A DNA stretch of 64,000 nt, taken from contig CAVIJT010000009.1 of the NCBI GenBank assembly GCA_963643465.1, positions 70,714 through 134,713 of the forward strand, given 5' to 3'. Both the position numbers and the translations under genes were made by a program. Under the pieces are notes generated by a model. The model was not told where the DNA came from, searched no databases, and saw nothing but the letters and a program-made list of their open reading frames with translations. Source of the DNA: CAG-411 sp963643465 (lineage in GTDB: Bacteria; Bacillota; Clostridia; Lachnospirales; Lachnospiraceae). How positions within the stretch are numbered: the first letter of the stretch is position 1; each line of letters begins with the position of its first letter. This document shows, piece after piece, positions 27,839-36,830 of this stretch.

Positions 27839-28641
27839 TGCAAGCACCTCCAACCTCTTTCATCAATTGGTATAATTTTATAGAACAGTATTGTATGCTT
27901 ATCATCTATACAAAAATCTTCATGATAATGTCCACAGAACCATTGCTTGTATTGCAACTTGCCCTCTAACTCTTCAAAAAAATTTGTTAAAATATCCTGC
28001 TTGTACCATCCTATATTATAACTGATACCTAAACGATGGTGCTCTAATGCTTCTTGTACATGATTACTTGCACAATGCGAAATCACATAATCCACTTTAT
28101 AATCACATTTTTCAAGGTTTCTTAAGCCTTCTTCTAACTCCTCTTCTGTAGGTAATTCCTCTTTCCACCACGATTTATTCAATACTCTATAAGACCTGCC
28201 ACTTTTTATAGCTCTTATCTTATCCTCATTATATGTTGGTGAATTCATATCGAGAATACCACCTTCGATATCATGGCTGCTGGCACCTCCCATCGTAAAG
28301 AACGTTTTACCCTCAATCGTAAATACCTGACCTCGCATAAGATGGATAATCTTATTCTTTACAATATGTTGAACTTTACCACCATTCCACATTTCTACAG
28401 GATACTCACTTAACAAAGTATACCCTTCATGATTTCCACTAACCCATAGAATAGTAAATGGAAGTCTGGAAAGCCAATCTATGTTGTATTCAAACTCTTT
28501 ATCCCGCTCGTTCCACAGTAATCCAAAATCACCACATACAATTACATAATCATTTTCTGTCATTATAAAAGGCAATCTCGCACGTTGATGTTTTGTAAAA
28601 CGTCTAAAATCACCATGTGTATCTCCTGTTACATAAATCAT
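27835..28641 (-). CDS. Calcineurin-like metallophosphoesterase
   Basis: A 268-residue cytoplasmic metallophosphoesterase. The metal-binding motifs are in order: GDTHGD at residue 6, GDFG near 40, GNHE near 70, SHC near 165 and GHYH near 232. All expected metal ligands are present, so it is probably an active phosphatase, nuclease or phosphodiesterase. Similar genes are common in phages and integrative elements, where their substrates are mostly unknown. It is coupled to the 27485 gene by a 4-base overlap. Confidence 0.92.
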   Translation of the reverse strand: MIYVTGDTHGDFRRFTKHQRARLPFIMTENDYVIVCGDFGLLWNERDKEFEYNIDWLSRLPFTILWVSGNHEGYTLLSEYPVEMWNGGKVQHIVKNKIIHLMRGQVFTIEGKTFFTMGGASSHDIEGGILDMNSPTYNEDKIRAIKSGRSYRVLNKSWWKEELPTEEELEEGLRNLEKCDYKVDYVISHCASNHVQEALEHHRLGISYNIGWYKQDILTNFFEELEGKLQYKQWFCGHYHEDFCIDDKHTILFYKIIPIDERGWRCLQ

Positions 28642-28854
28642 AAGCCATTTACCCCCTTTTCTTCTTCAATTTATAAATTTTTCTCCGTACTGCTTTTAAA
28701 TTTGTAATATCCTCTACTGGCAGTTTTTTTGCAAAAACATAGTATTCGCTTATAATAAAAATACCAAATTCTTAGGCTTTATACAACACAGGCAACTCAA
28801 CTGTAACATTATAATTCCCATACCTTGACTCAAAACACTGACAATCTCCCCCCT
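28642..28854. other. Gap with a start-less reading frame
   Basis: An in-frame stretch of about 40 codons on the minus strand, 28651-28770 approximately, ends in a basic KLKKKRG and reads like real protein, but it lacks a start codon and has a stop just upstream. It may be the remains of a gene. Confidence 0.35.
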
Positions 28855-29052
28855 CTAATATAAATTTTTATGATGATTCCTTGAATTGCTTGCAACCTTA
28901 TCATCATCCAATACTTTCTTACACTTTACAATAAAGATATTGCCACCTGCTGTATAGCAAGTGGCTGTATCTCCATTTACATCAATTCTGTCTACCCCGA
29001 ATTTGCCAACTTGGATAATACCTTTATTACTTTTAATCTTCCTGACAAACAT
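28855..29052 (-). CDS. Hypothetical small protein (65 aa)
   Basis: Beta-rich small protein, possibly an SH3-like barrel, with Lys and Asp in alternation. The ATG shares bases with the stop of the preceding gene (TAATG), and GAGGAG lies within the preceding gene's end, so translation is coupled. No known family. Confidence 0.65.
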   Translation of the reverse strand: MFVRKIKSNKGIIQVGKFGVDRIDVNGDTATCYTAGGNIFIVKCKKVLDDDKVASNSRNHHKNLY

Positions 29053-29810
29053 TATTCATCAAACTCCTCTTCATTAAATAATGCACACTTTCCATTCACT
29101 ACATCAGGAGAAAGCAAGCCTTCTCCACAATATTCTTTACTTTCGATGCGTGTAACTTCTCCTGCCTTGCATACGATTGTTCTTTCAGAACCCTGAAATT
29201 CAATATCGTTTGGCGAAAGCACCTCAATCAATATTGCTTTAAGACCATCACTCCAATGATATGGAGTAATACGGTTATAACCATCCCAGTATCGAAAATC
29301 AACCTCTCGTTTTTGAAAATCAGTGACTAAATAACTGTCTTGATGCATACCCACATGCATATCTGCATTTATTCTTCGTATCTTGCCAGACTTATTTTTG
29401 AAAAAAGCACTCTGAACAAATACCCCAACTAGCTGGATATATAACTCATTATTTTGAAGAATACTACCCATCTTAGCAAGTAACTCTTCCTCATCCTTTT
29501 CATGTAATTTTTTGCATTCACTTAAAGGAAGTGCAGGAACATTAAACCACTGCAAACAATCTTTGATATTTTCATAATCCTCAAAACTCATATCGGCAAA
29601 CCTTAACTCATACACATTCTTGGAATGAGTATACATCAACAGACGATTATTCTCAGCATCCAGTTCCAAATTATCAATAACGCTTGTATGGATATGAATA
29701 CCATCTTGTAGCTTTGGATGACCTAATACAAATCCCCATGCTCTGAACCCTTTCTTTTGTGTTTCTTCTATAATTCCACTCTGGAAGTACCACTCTCTTA
29801 ACTTTATCAT
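29052..29810 (-). CDS. Hypothetical protein (252 aa)
   Basis: I do not recognise a family. I set the start at 29810, MIKLREWYF, because AGGAGGG lies just upstream and an earlier start would overlap the previous gene by about 120 bases. The first half has beta-strands (IHTSVIDNLELD, NVYELRFADMSF) suggesting a beta-sandwich or barrel; the second half is mixed. It is part of a four-gene string (30543 to 28855) with gaps of about 10 bases or overlaps. Confidence 0.68.
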   Translation of the reverse strand: MIKLREWYFQSGIIEETQKKGFRAWGFVLGHPKLQDGIHIHTSVIDNLELDAENNRLLMYTHSKNVYELRFADMSFEDYENIKDCLQWFNVPALPLSECKKLHEKDEEELLAKMGSILQNNELYIQLVGVFVQSAFFKNKSGKIRRINADMHVGMHQDSYLVTDFQKREVDFRYWDGYNRITPYHWSDGLKAILIEVLSPNDIEFQGSERTIVCKAGEVTRIESKEYCGEGLLSPDVVNGKCALFNEEEFDE

Positions 29811-29820
29811 AGAAACCCTC

Positions 29821-30543
29821 CTAGAACTTAAAAATATACCCTTCCTCTGGTCTACTGATTGCTTGTTCAATCTCCCTATCCTCTGTTGGATACTTTGAAT
29901 TATATTCCTTATACAAAGCCTTAATCTTCGTACTATCACTAATAATAGTCACTTTATTCCCATCAATCTTCATTGCAATGGTGCTTTCAAAGTATAACTC
30001 TCGGTCATACTTATAAGGTGGATATTCAAACATAACTACCAGAGAATCTGTATTTGGACATCCCCCAATAAAGTTTGCTACATCAAAAAGCAAGTCATAA
30101 AAATTGGGATACTTAGATGCATACACATTCCAATCGGGTCTACCATTGGTACATGGAATCTCTCTAAAACAATAGAACTGTGCATCTTTCTTATTGCATC
30201 CGCCATCACAAGTACCACGCACACAAACCAACGGATATTTGTAAAGAAATTCATATTGAACAAGACTATCAATCTCTACTACTATATTAAGATAAGGCTC
30301 TAACTCTTTGTATGGTATAAAACAAGGCTTATCAAGCCATGAGTTATCCTCAATGTATGGAATATGACACTCAATATCACTATTGTTTACCTCTTTTTTA
30401 TCATTAAAAAAATCTGGTTTATTTCTACATACCATAAAAATGAATAAACCTTCACTATCTACTGACCAATAATCGTACTGTTTTTTGTACTCTAACATAT
30501 CCTTTACTCTATCAATTTTGAAACATAAATCTAATAAAGTCAT
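29821..30543 (-). CDS. Hypothetical protein (240 aa)
   Basis: Unrecognised soluble protein. It opens with a helix (TLLDLCFKIDRVKDMLEY) and contains a Cys-rich patch near residue 115 (CVRGTCDGGCNKKDAQFYC) that could bind zinc. The ATG at 30543 follows AGAGGTG. It lies immediately downstream of the short recombinase gene (13-base gap) and starts the run of hypothetical genes down to 28855. Confidence 0.66.
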   Translation of the reverse strand: MTLLDLCFKIDRVKDMLEYKKQYDYWSVDSEGLFIFMVCRNKPDFFNDKKEVNNSDIECHIPYIEDNSWLDKPCFIPYKELEPYLNIVVEIDSLVQYEFLYKYPLVCVRGTCDGGCNKKDAQFYCFREIPCTNGRPDWNVYASKYPNFYDLLFDVANFIGGCPNTDSLVVMFEYPPYKYDRELYFESTIAMKIDGNKVTIISDSTKIKALYKEYNSKYPTEDREIEQAISRPEEGYIFKF

Positions 30544-30556
30544 ACAAATCACCTCT

Positions 30557-31132
30557 TTAAATCAAATTCACATTTCCATCAATCGCTTTCTCAATCTTTT
30601 CAGAATCTACACCGATGTATCTTTGTGTTATGACAATTGAACTATGCTGCAATAGTATCTGCACCAACTTAATATCATTATCATTATTTTTATAAATCTC
30701 TGTAGCATAAAACTTTCTAAATGAATGTGTTGATACATTTTTTAAATTAAGCAGGTCACAAACCATCTTGAGATACTTCTGAACGTTTCTCTCTCGAAAT
30801 GGAAAAAGGCTTTGTTTCTTATTAATACCCCATCTGATAGAATACTCTTGAATGTAACTCATTACTTCCAATGGTACCTTAAAACCTCTTTTTTTACTGG
30901 TCTTTTTCTCAATAATATCAATTCGATAATCTTTACCATCTCGTATAAAATCACACAATCGCAAAAGCAATACATCCTCAATACGCAATCCTAAATTTGC
31001 TTGTAGAACCAAAGCATCTGCAATTCTCTCTTTACTACTAACTTTCTGACCACAAAATTCAAAACCACTACGCAACAAAGAAATTATTCTTTCATACTCT
31101 TCCTTAGTAACAGGTCTGCATTTTTTGTTCAT
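30557..31132 (-). CDS. Short tyrosine recombinase (191 aa)
   Basis: Catalytic-domain-only tyrosine recombinase of the FimB-like size class. The ATG at 31132 follows AAAGGTGG. Catalytic residues: Arg in NLGLRIEDVLLL (about residue 56), H-x-x-R in THSFRKFYA (about 137), His in LQHSSI (about 162) and Tyr in QRYIGVD (about 171). It has no arm-binding domain, unlike the element's 375-residue integrase. It resembles the recombinase at 60002 in size and C-terminal motif. It may act on the dyad-rich DNA directly upstream or resolve element multimers. Confidence 0.88.
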   Translation of the reverse strand: MNKKCRPVTKEEYERIISLLRSGFEFCGQKVSSKERIADALVLQANLGLRIEDVLLLRLCDFIRDGKDYRIDIIEKKTSKKRGFKVPLEVMSYIQEYSIRWGINKKQSLFPFRERNVQKYLKMVCDLLNLKNVSTHSFRKFYATEIYKNNDNDIKLVQILLQHSSIVITQRYIGVDSEKIEKAIDGNVNLI

Positions 31133-31566
31133 ACCAGTCCACCACCTTTCTTTCAGTTCGTTTATTAAAGCGAAATAGTTCGTAAAACAACGAATTTTCA
31201 ATAGTTTTTTCACACTGACATCTCAAAATGGCTTAAATAAAGGATAGTTCGTTTTTTAGTACAAAATACGCATTAAAAACCGAGCCTGTATTTTGCCCTG
31301 TATGCCATTTTTTGTGACCACATAGGGTATTTTTACCTTTGAGCAGGTATATCGCCAAAATGAGCCAATGTGACGATTACGCACTTCAAAAGCCCTATTT
31401 TACGCACTTTTTCGTGTTCCTACTATAACTCTGACCAACAAAATAGACCAGTAGCTAAACTACACGAATTTTGAGCAGTTCTCCAGCATTTTGTTTAGTA
31501 GTTGTGCTTTATATAACATTTATAAAACAGTTCCTTCTATAATAGTGCATACCCACAAAGAAAAAG
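31133..31566. other. Dyad-rich non-coding region upstream of the short recombinase
   Basis: About 430 bases without a gene, visibly richer in GC than its surroundings. It includes TTCGT-6-ACGAA (near 31170), repeated TACGCA words (31267, 31378, 31404), two CGAATTTT words and CTAAAC / GTTTAG arms near 31455 and 31495. This could be a recombination or replication site. Confidence 0.45.
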
Positions 31567-31589
31567 AAAGCACCCACTAAGAGTGCCTT
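31567..31589 (-). terminator. Terminator after the 31602 gene
   Basis: AAGGCACTC-TTAGT-GGGTGCTTT on the minus strand followed by CTTTTTC, just after the stop. Confidence 0.7.
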
Positions 31590-31601
31590 CGCAAATAAAA
31601 A

Positions 31602-32366
31602 TTATATAGAATTATTTTGTTTGTACCTTAAATACTCCTCATATTCCTTCCTAGAAATCAGTCCCCTATCTTTTGAAGCGAAATCTGTTTCTGCTTGCAT
31701 ACTAGAAATTGTAATATTCTTTTGAAAATATCTGATAACAGATAGTACCTCTGCTCTTTGTTTAAAATACCTACTATCAGTCAAAATAGTATAAAAAGTG
31801 GATACCCTATTTTTGTCTAACAAAGACACCTGTTTTAAAATAGCTTCAATATTACAACTAGCAAGGAACTTTAAGATTATAAAATCTGTTCTCCTAATTT
31901 TGAATTCCTCATCAATATTTACATCCTGTTTCTTACTAATCTCCTCCATCTTTGATACCAAAAACTCCGGATACACATTTTCAATTCTAAAATCATCCAT
32001 TCTTACAACACAATAATCAATCAGCTTGTCCTGCTCCTTCTTATTGTTCCCCAGAACAATATCTTTGAAATTATTTCCCAGTTCCCTGTACATACGATTG
32101 GATACTCTGGAACTCATGCTACGATAAGAATTGTATTGAATCCCATATTCTCTGGCAATATCCTCTCCCTTCTTATAAGAATCTGCTGTCTGAAGTAAAA
32201 TTCTTTCTCGGTCACTCCTACACCACTTGTAAGAATACAAATACTTCTTTACAGCTTCAAAACAGGTATAATTATACGCTGTGTAAATATTAAATACTTT
32301 ATTCTCCTTATCTTTTTCAAGAGCATCTCTGATAGTGATAAACTCCTTAAAAAAATGCTTTGGCAT
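31602..32366 (-). CDS. Hypothetical HTH-like protein (254 aa)
   Basis: All-helical, basic protein with no named family. Residues 62-105 contain a likely helix-turn-helix (GEDIAREYGIQYNSYRSMSS) of the sigma-region-4 or resolvase kind, preceded by RSDRERILLQ. The remainder is helical. The ATG at 32366 follows GGAGGA. It is the first gene downstream of the 21-bp repeat array (in its own reading direction), so it is a candidate for the protein that binds those repeats, as a regulator or initiator. That link is inference. Confidence 0.65.
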   Translation of the reverse strand: MPKHFFKEFITIRDALEKDKENKVFNIYTAYNYTCFEAVKKYLYSYKWCRSDRERILLQTADSYKKGEDIAREYGIQYNSYRSMSSRVSNRMYRELGNNFKDIVLGNNKKEQDKLIDYCVVRMDDFRIENVYPEFLVSKMEEISKKQDVNIDEEFKIRRTDFIILKFLASCNIEAILKQVSLLDKNRVSTFYTILTDSRYFKQRAEVLSVIRYFQKNITISSMQAETDFASKDRGLISRKEYEEYLRYKQNNSI

Positions 32367-32733
32367 AAGCAATTCCTCCTTTCTTATGCATCTTTTATTT
32401 CATTTTTCTTTTTTAAAAACAAGAAATATAGCTGAAATTCCTTTGAATTTTCAAAATCGAAAAGGAAAAAACACCAAATGCACTTTTCCATAAAAAATTT
32501 GCATCTATGTAAGTGCTTTTTGGCAACACATTGGAATTTAGTGCATCTTTTCTCATATAAAAAAGAGTAAAATCTTCAATAGACGATTTAACCGATATCA
32601 ACAAGTAGCTTGCAAACCTTAGAACCACGTATCAATATTTATTTCACGCAACTAATAATTTAAGTACATGGAAAACCATAAAAACATAACTACTCAAAGA
32701 AAATATTAGAATTAGAACACTATGCTTATCCTA

Positions 32734-33048
32734 TCAATACAATTAAAGATTTCATCGGAACTACATAAAAAAATATCAAATCGATCAAAACATGTTTCTA
32801 TACAAAGACAGAATATATCACATCAACATCAGCTCATTTCAAACCAGCATCAGCTTATATCATTTCAACACCAGTATATTTTAAAACGCCACCAGTTTTC
32901 ATCAAATCAAGCAAAGTAGAAATTAAAGCAAGCATAGATTTTATTATAACAACTAAAGATTATTTCAAACCAATTTCAGTTTATATCGCAAAGGCATCCG
33001 TAATTATTAATACACCAAACCAAACTATTAAAATTCATAAAGTACCAC
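32734..33048. repeat. 15-unit degenerate 21-bp tandem array
   Basis: Fifteen consecutive 21-base units run without an indel. Every unit begins T then C or T, position 7 is C in 13 of 15, and positions 14-15 are AG in 11 of 15. A typical unit is TCAAACCAGCATCAGCTTAT plus A (32839-32859). On the plus strand each unit equals one heptad (for example NQHQLIS), open from 32722 to 32919, then broken by stop codons. No clear ribosome-binding site precedes it. It may be an iteron-like protein-binding array or a decayed heptad-coding sequence. Confidence 0.85.
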
Positions 33049-33106
33049 CTCCTTCTTTCATTTGCCAGATTGGTTCTAAATGAAAAAGTTTGAAAAGACA
33101 GAAAAA

Positions 33107-33139
33107 AGCATTCAGACTCAATTTGAATCTAAATGCTTA
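33107..33139 (-). terminator. Terminator of the radical SAM operon
   Basis: AAGCATTTAGATTC ... GAGTCTGAATGCTT on the minus strand followed by TTTTCTG, directly after the 33143 stop. Confidence 0.85.
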
Positions 33140-33142
33140 TAA

Positions 33143-34150
33143 TTAGTTTGCATAATATCCATTATCCACAAAATATTCATGTATCTTGCGAATCAACTGG
33201 CACTTTGGATTATCATCTCCCGGAGTCATATTTAACTTGCAAGAACCTTTGCAATGGAATGATGCTTCGCAATTATCAGGGTCACAAGCATCTGGTCGCT
33301 TGTAATTAAAACCGATAGGATAGGCTTTTTGTTTTCTTAAAGCATCTAATACATTGTCACAAGTCAGAATGTTGGCAATCGGTTCGCCTACACAAGTCTG
33401 GCAAGGGTAGATACCCCCATCTGTGTTGACACTCAAAAGGCTTCGACCTGCCTGACAACCATTGGTACAAGAACTACATGGTTTTAAGAACTGAAAGCTG
33501 AATTTTCCCATATCGTATCCCGATTTTGTTAAATACTCAATGGCTTCAATTAAATCTTTATACATCTGCTCCGTACAATCATTACCTAACATAACAAAAA
33601 TATCTGAGTTGGTCTGCCATGATAAATCATGCTTTGCTACAAATTTGGCTAAATCTAAAATCTCGCCAGTGCCTACGTTAGTGTCCGTTAAAACTGTGAG
33701 GATATTACACTTTCCACCCTCGCTCAAATACCACTCAAGGTTCTCCATTACCTTCTTTGAAGTAGACTGACCATTTATATCAATCTTAGAATGGATTGTA
33801 CCATCCAAAGATACCCCACAACCCATGTTATTCTCTACAAAATATCTGATAATCTCATCATTTAGTAACGTAAAATTTGTTATCACTCCTGCAGAATACT
33901 GTGAACCTAGAACTTTCTTCATGTAAATCGGAAATTCTCGCCAACTATCAAAACAAGTGAAAGGCTCACCTCCACTTAACCGAAAATGTGTACGGTCAAC
34001 TACTCCACTCTTTATTAAATTGATGAAATGCTCGCAAACTGCACTCCATACCTCTTCACTCATTACATTATTCTTATGCTCTTCAAAACAATATGGGCAT
34101 CTTAAATTACAAGCGTCTGTTGTAAATATCCAAGGGGATAAACTTACCAT
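33143..34150 (-). CDS. Radical SAM/SPASM protein (peptide-maturase type)
   Basis: A 335-residue enzyme. The radical SAM 4Fe-4S motif CNLRCPYC is at residues 14-21, the GGEP motif near 60, and a complete Cys-rich SPASM domain near residues 227-315 (CSSCTNGC, YPCQTC, CDPDNC, CKGSC) can hold two auxiliary clusters. The layout is that of RiPP and protein maturases that install thioether or C-C crosslinks on Cys-rich targets. The start follows AGGAGG. It is the last gene of a five-gene minus-strand set that diverges from the secreted Cys-rich protein at 36831, its best candidate substrate. Confidence 0.9.
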   Translation of the reverse strand: MVSLSPWIFTTDACNLRCPYCFEEHKNNVMSEEVWSAVCEHFINLIKSGVVDRTHFRLSGGEPFTCFDSWREFPIYMKKVLGSQYSAGVITNFTLLNDEIIRYFVENNMGCGVSLDGTIHSKIDINGQSTSKKVMENLEWYLSEGGKCNILTVLTDTNVGTGEILDLAKFVAKHDLSWQTNSDIFVMLGNDCTEQMYKDLIEAIEYLTKSGYDMGKFSFQFLKPCSSCTNGCQAGRSLLSVNTDGGIYPCQTCVGEPIANILTCDNVLDALRKQKAYPIGFNYKRPDACDPDNCEASFHCKGSCKLNMTPGDDNPKCQLIRKIHEYFVDNGYYAN

Positions 34151-34201
34151 ATATGAAACCTCCTAAAATCAATGATAGAGAGCCAAATATGTGACTCTCT
34201 A

Positions 34202-34957
34202 CTATTTTATATATCTAATCAGCTTATAAGAAAAACCAGCATCTATACTTCTATACTTTTCAACAAAATCATTATATTCATCTACCAACTTCCTATGTAT
34301 CACCCAAAAATTATCAATATCACAACTTTCAAAACAACCCAAAAATTTCTCTGTAGGAAAAACCGGATACTGACTTACAAAATTTATAGCCTTTCTTTCC
34401 AAACTTATCTCATTGCAGACACTACTACTACAACTACACAAACAATCCTTGAAATAATAAAAACCATATAATTTATTATCGTTATCTTTACCTCTTGAAG
34501 TTCTTATACAATCTAATACACCCTTCTTTAAAAATAACTTACAAAACTTTTCAAAATTCTTTACAAACTTTCTATCATTATCGTTCGAAACAAAATCGCA
34601 ATTTCTCCAATATTTCTTATTTAGACAAACTTCCATAGCAATTATATTATCTGTATAACACCTAGGTAAAGTTCTTATAAAATAGTACTCAGCACAAACT
34701 ATTGGTAATACCAAAACTCTAAAATTATTACGTAAAGATAACCTTCTCAAGTCACCGTAAATATCTGTCGTAGCCTTATTATCTGGTATTGTATCTAAAA
34801 ATACTACAATAACATCCTTAGTACTGTCTAAATATTTCTTAGTTAAATTAACTAAATTTCCATTACCCTCAGCATACACAAAATTACTCTCAGAATAAGC
34901 ATACCTAAATAAACTACTTAACAAATCATTTTTCTTATCCTCGAAAATAAATATCAT
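34202..34957 (-). CDS. Hypothetical protein, possibly TOPRIM-like (251 aa)
   Basis: The N-terminus FIFEDKKND, then strand VIVVFLDTIPDN near residue 50 and VLVLPIVCAEYYFI near 80, give a Glu then Asp-x-x-x-Asp pattern reminiscent of TOPRIM folds of OLD-type nucleases. The match is loose. The centre holds a Cys cluster (CLCSCSSSVC near residue 178). The ATG overlaps the stop of the mini P-loop gene upstream (ATGA), so the two are coupled; an ATPase plus TOPRIM-like protein pair echoes split OLD systems. Moderate to low certainty on the fold. Confidence 0.6.
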   Translation of the reverse strand: MIFIFEDKKNDLLSSLFRYAYSESNFVYAEGNGNLVNLTKKYLDSTKDVIVVFLDTIPDNKATTDIYGDLRRLSLRNNFRVLVLPIVCAEYYFIRTLPRCYTDNIIAMEVCLNKKYWRNCDFVSNDNDRKFVKNFEKFCKLFLKKGVLDCIRTSRGKDNDNKLYGFYYFKDCLCSCSSSVCNEISLERKAINFVSQYPVFPTEKFLGCFESCDIDNFWVIHRKLVDEYNDFVEKYRSIDAGFSYKLIRYIK

Positions 34958-35340
34958 AACGTCACCTCTATTAATTTATCCGTCATGTCCAAATAACAAA
35001 TTTCATAATCTGCACCAAAATTAAGTCCTTTTTTACAGTCTACTAAAATTATAGTATTACTAATACATGAAAGTATTAAATCCTTTCCTACACCATTATA
35101 CATATCATATCTATCTAACATGATAACCTTATACTTATTTGGTACTAATACTTTTTCTATAGGGATACCTAAAAGATAATCGTCATAAGAGTATGATGCT
35201 ACAAACTCACCATACTTTTGATTATCACGCAAGCATTTGAACAATCTTGTTTTGCCTGTAGATGACTCATTATCAAATAGATATAAACCATTATCTAAAT
35301 CAATTGTCACCTTTGGACTATACTTAGTCAAACTTACCAT
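34954..35340 (-). CDS. Mini P-loop ATPase (128 aa)
   Basis: Very short NTPase: Walker A NESSTGKT near residue 25 and a Walker B-like strand KVIMLDRYD near 73, then a strand ending VDC. It has only the core of an ATPase and no sensor or arginine finger that I can see. I use the ATG at 35340 with GGTAGG upstream. It lies between a DUF4869-type gene and the TOPRIM-like gene, overlapping the latter by 4 bases. Two relatives occur at 46770 and 47557, so this is a family within the element. Confidence 0.75.
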   Translation of the reverse strand: MVSLTKYSPKVTIDLDNGLYLFDNESSTGKTRLFKCLRDNQKYGEFVASYSYDDYLLGIPIEKVLVPNKYKVIMLDRYDMYNGVGKDLILSCISNTIILVDCKKGLNFGADYEICYLDMTDKLIEVTL

Positions 35341-35350
35341 TACCAAACAC

Positions 35351-35812
35351 CTACCTTTCTAACTTGAATGGATAAACATTAAATAAATAATCGTTTAATT
35401 CATTTAAATCAGTAAAAATATATTCTCCTACCTTTACATTTATCTCCCTATTACTTAAAAACTGATTTGATATTGTTGCTGAATTTATATCAAATAAGAT
35501 ATTACCAGAATCGCATAATGAAATTATTATATCTCGTGCATTTAATCCACATTCTGCTAAATTTATTACACTATCCTTATAATTTAAGACGCACAAACCT
35601 GACTTACAACCAGTACTCAATTCAGATAAATATAACTTATAACCAAACCTATCTATAAAAGAATTTGCATCTACTAAAGTACCTCCTTCTAGTTTTTTTA
35701 CTAATTCTTTTTCCTTATCTGTACAAGACAATGTTAATGAAGCAAAACCTTTCTCTACATCATTTATGAAATTAAGACCTGGTGGTGTAGTATCTATATA
35801 AATATTTAACAT
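35351..35812 (-). CDS. DUF4869-like protein (153 aa)
   Basis: The start MLNIYID and the central LSTGCKSGLCVLNYKD ... CGLNARDIIISL pattern fit DUF4869, a family of unknown function often next to metal- or cofactor-related genes in Firmicutes. The ATG at 35812 follows GGAGG seven bases upstream; the longer frame has no such site. It is flanked by a radical SAM gene and the mini ATPase in the same direction. Confidence 0.7.
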   Translation of the reverse strand: MLNIYIDTTPPGLNFINDVEKGFASLTLSCTDKEKELVKKLEGGTLVDANSFIDRFGYKLYLSELSTGCKSGLCVLNYKDSVINLAECGLNARDIIISLCDSGNILFDINSATISNQFLSNREINVKVGEYIFTDLNELNDYLFNVYPFKLER

Positions 35813-35882
35813 AATAAAACCTCCTTCAAAAAGAGTATACTTTCCTACCATCTAGCATACCATAAAATCCATAATTTTACGA

Positions 35883-36662
35883 CTAACTCTCAAAACTTTC
35901 CATCAATTCCTCATCTCTAAATATACCATCTTTTGTTACTTTAAAATGATTACAGACATCATTACACATAAAAAGCATACTATCATGTAGCATATTCACT
36001 TCTTTTAAAAATTCTCTCAATTTACACTCTCGCTCTACCAATAAATCATGCGTGATTGTATCATCTTGGAATACGTTTGCCAATTCAAGCGACATACATG
36101 GACACCAGATGTTGACTGAACCATCTTGCATGACCAAAAATCTGTCACTATGCCACTTTCCATGATATACCTCATTCATTAAGCTACAAGGACAACTTTG
36201 GTCTTTGTAAATGTTGTTTGTTAAGGCTCTACCTCGTGGAAAGATTGCAATATTTTTATCTAACAATTCTATCCTCCAATAAGGAGAATCGTTTATTAAC
36301 TGCTCTATCTCTTCATTCCAGAAATCCTTATGATATATCGTCTTGGAAATGCGAACCTGCACTCCCAGAGCTTTTACTCGCTCTCGTTTTTTCTCGTCTA
36401 AAAGGAAAGTACCATTGGAATAAATTAAAACATCATCGCTATATTTGCGAATATGCTCAACCAGATTTTCTATTTGCTCAATAAATAACAATGGCTCACC
36501 ACCCACAATACAAACCTGCTCTGGTTTGTTATAGGCTACAATTTCAAGAAATTTATCTACTACTTTGTTACTTACAGTATCATAATCTTCTTGTTTACTA
36601 TCTACCATACAATGCTTACACTGAAAATTGCAACGATTTGTATACATTAACCCTATTTTCAT
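35883..36662 (-). CDS. Radical SAM protein (259 aa)
   Basis: Radical SAM motif CNFQCKHC at residues 12-19, GGEPLLF near 55, and a reduced C-terminal Cys region (CPCSLMN near 155, IWCPC near 187, CNDVCNH near 237) that may hold one auxiliary cluster. It differs from the SPASM enzyme at 33143, so the locus encodes two distinct radical enzymes. The start follows GGTGG. It is the promoter-proximal gene of the minus-strand set and is divergent from the Cys-rich protein, sharing a 168-base intergenic region with it. Confidence 0.9.
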   Translation of the reverse strand: MKIGLMYTNRCNFQCKHCMVDSKQEDYDTVSNKVVDKFLEIVAYNKPEQVCIVGGEPLLFIEQIENLVEHIRKYSDDVLIYSNGTFLLDEKKRERVKALGVQVRISKTIYHKDFWNEEIEQLINDSPYWRIELLDKNIAIFPRGRALTNNIYKDQSCPCSLMNEVYHGKWHSDRFLVMQDGSVNIWCPCMSLELANVFQDDTITHDLLVERECKLREFLKEVNMLHDSMLFMCNDVCNHFKVTKDGIFRDEELMESFES

Positions 36663-36753
36663 ATAACAACCACCATGTAATTTTTTTCACTTACTATTAT
36701 AACTTATTAACCTACCAATTCAAGCTAATTCAGTAAATACACTGCTATCTTCA

Positions 36754-36782
36754 TTGTATTTACGCAATAATTATGGTACAAT
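36754..36782 (+). promoter_or_regulatory. Promoter of the Cys-rich surface protein
   Basis: TTGTAT at 36754-36759 and TACAAT at 36777-36782, spaced 17 bases, 48 bases before the start codon. Confidence 0.72.
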
Positions 36783-36830
36783 AATTGTAACGTTATGACA
36801 TATGTCATTTTTACATGGGAGGATAAACGA

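Noticed and set aside
32734..33048. CRISPR array
   Set aside because: Units are contiguous 21-mers with no unique spacers, too degenerate, and no cas gene is present.
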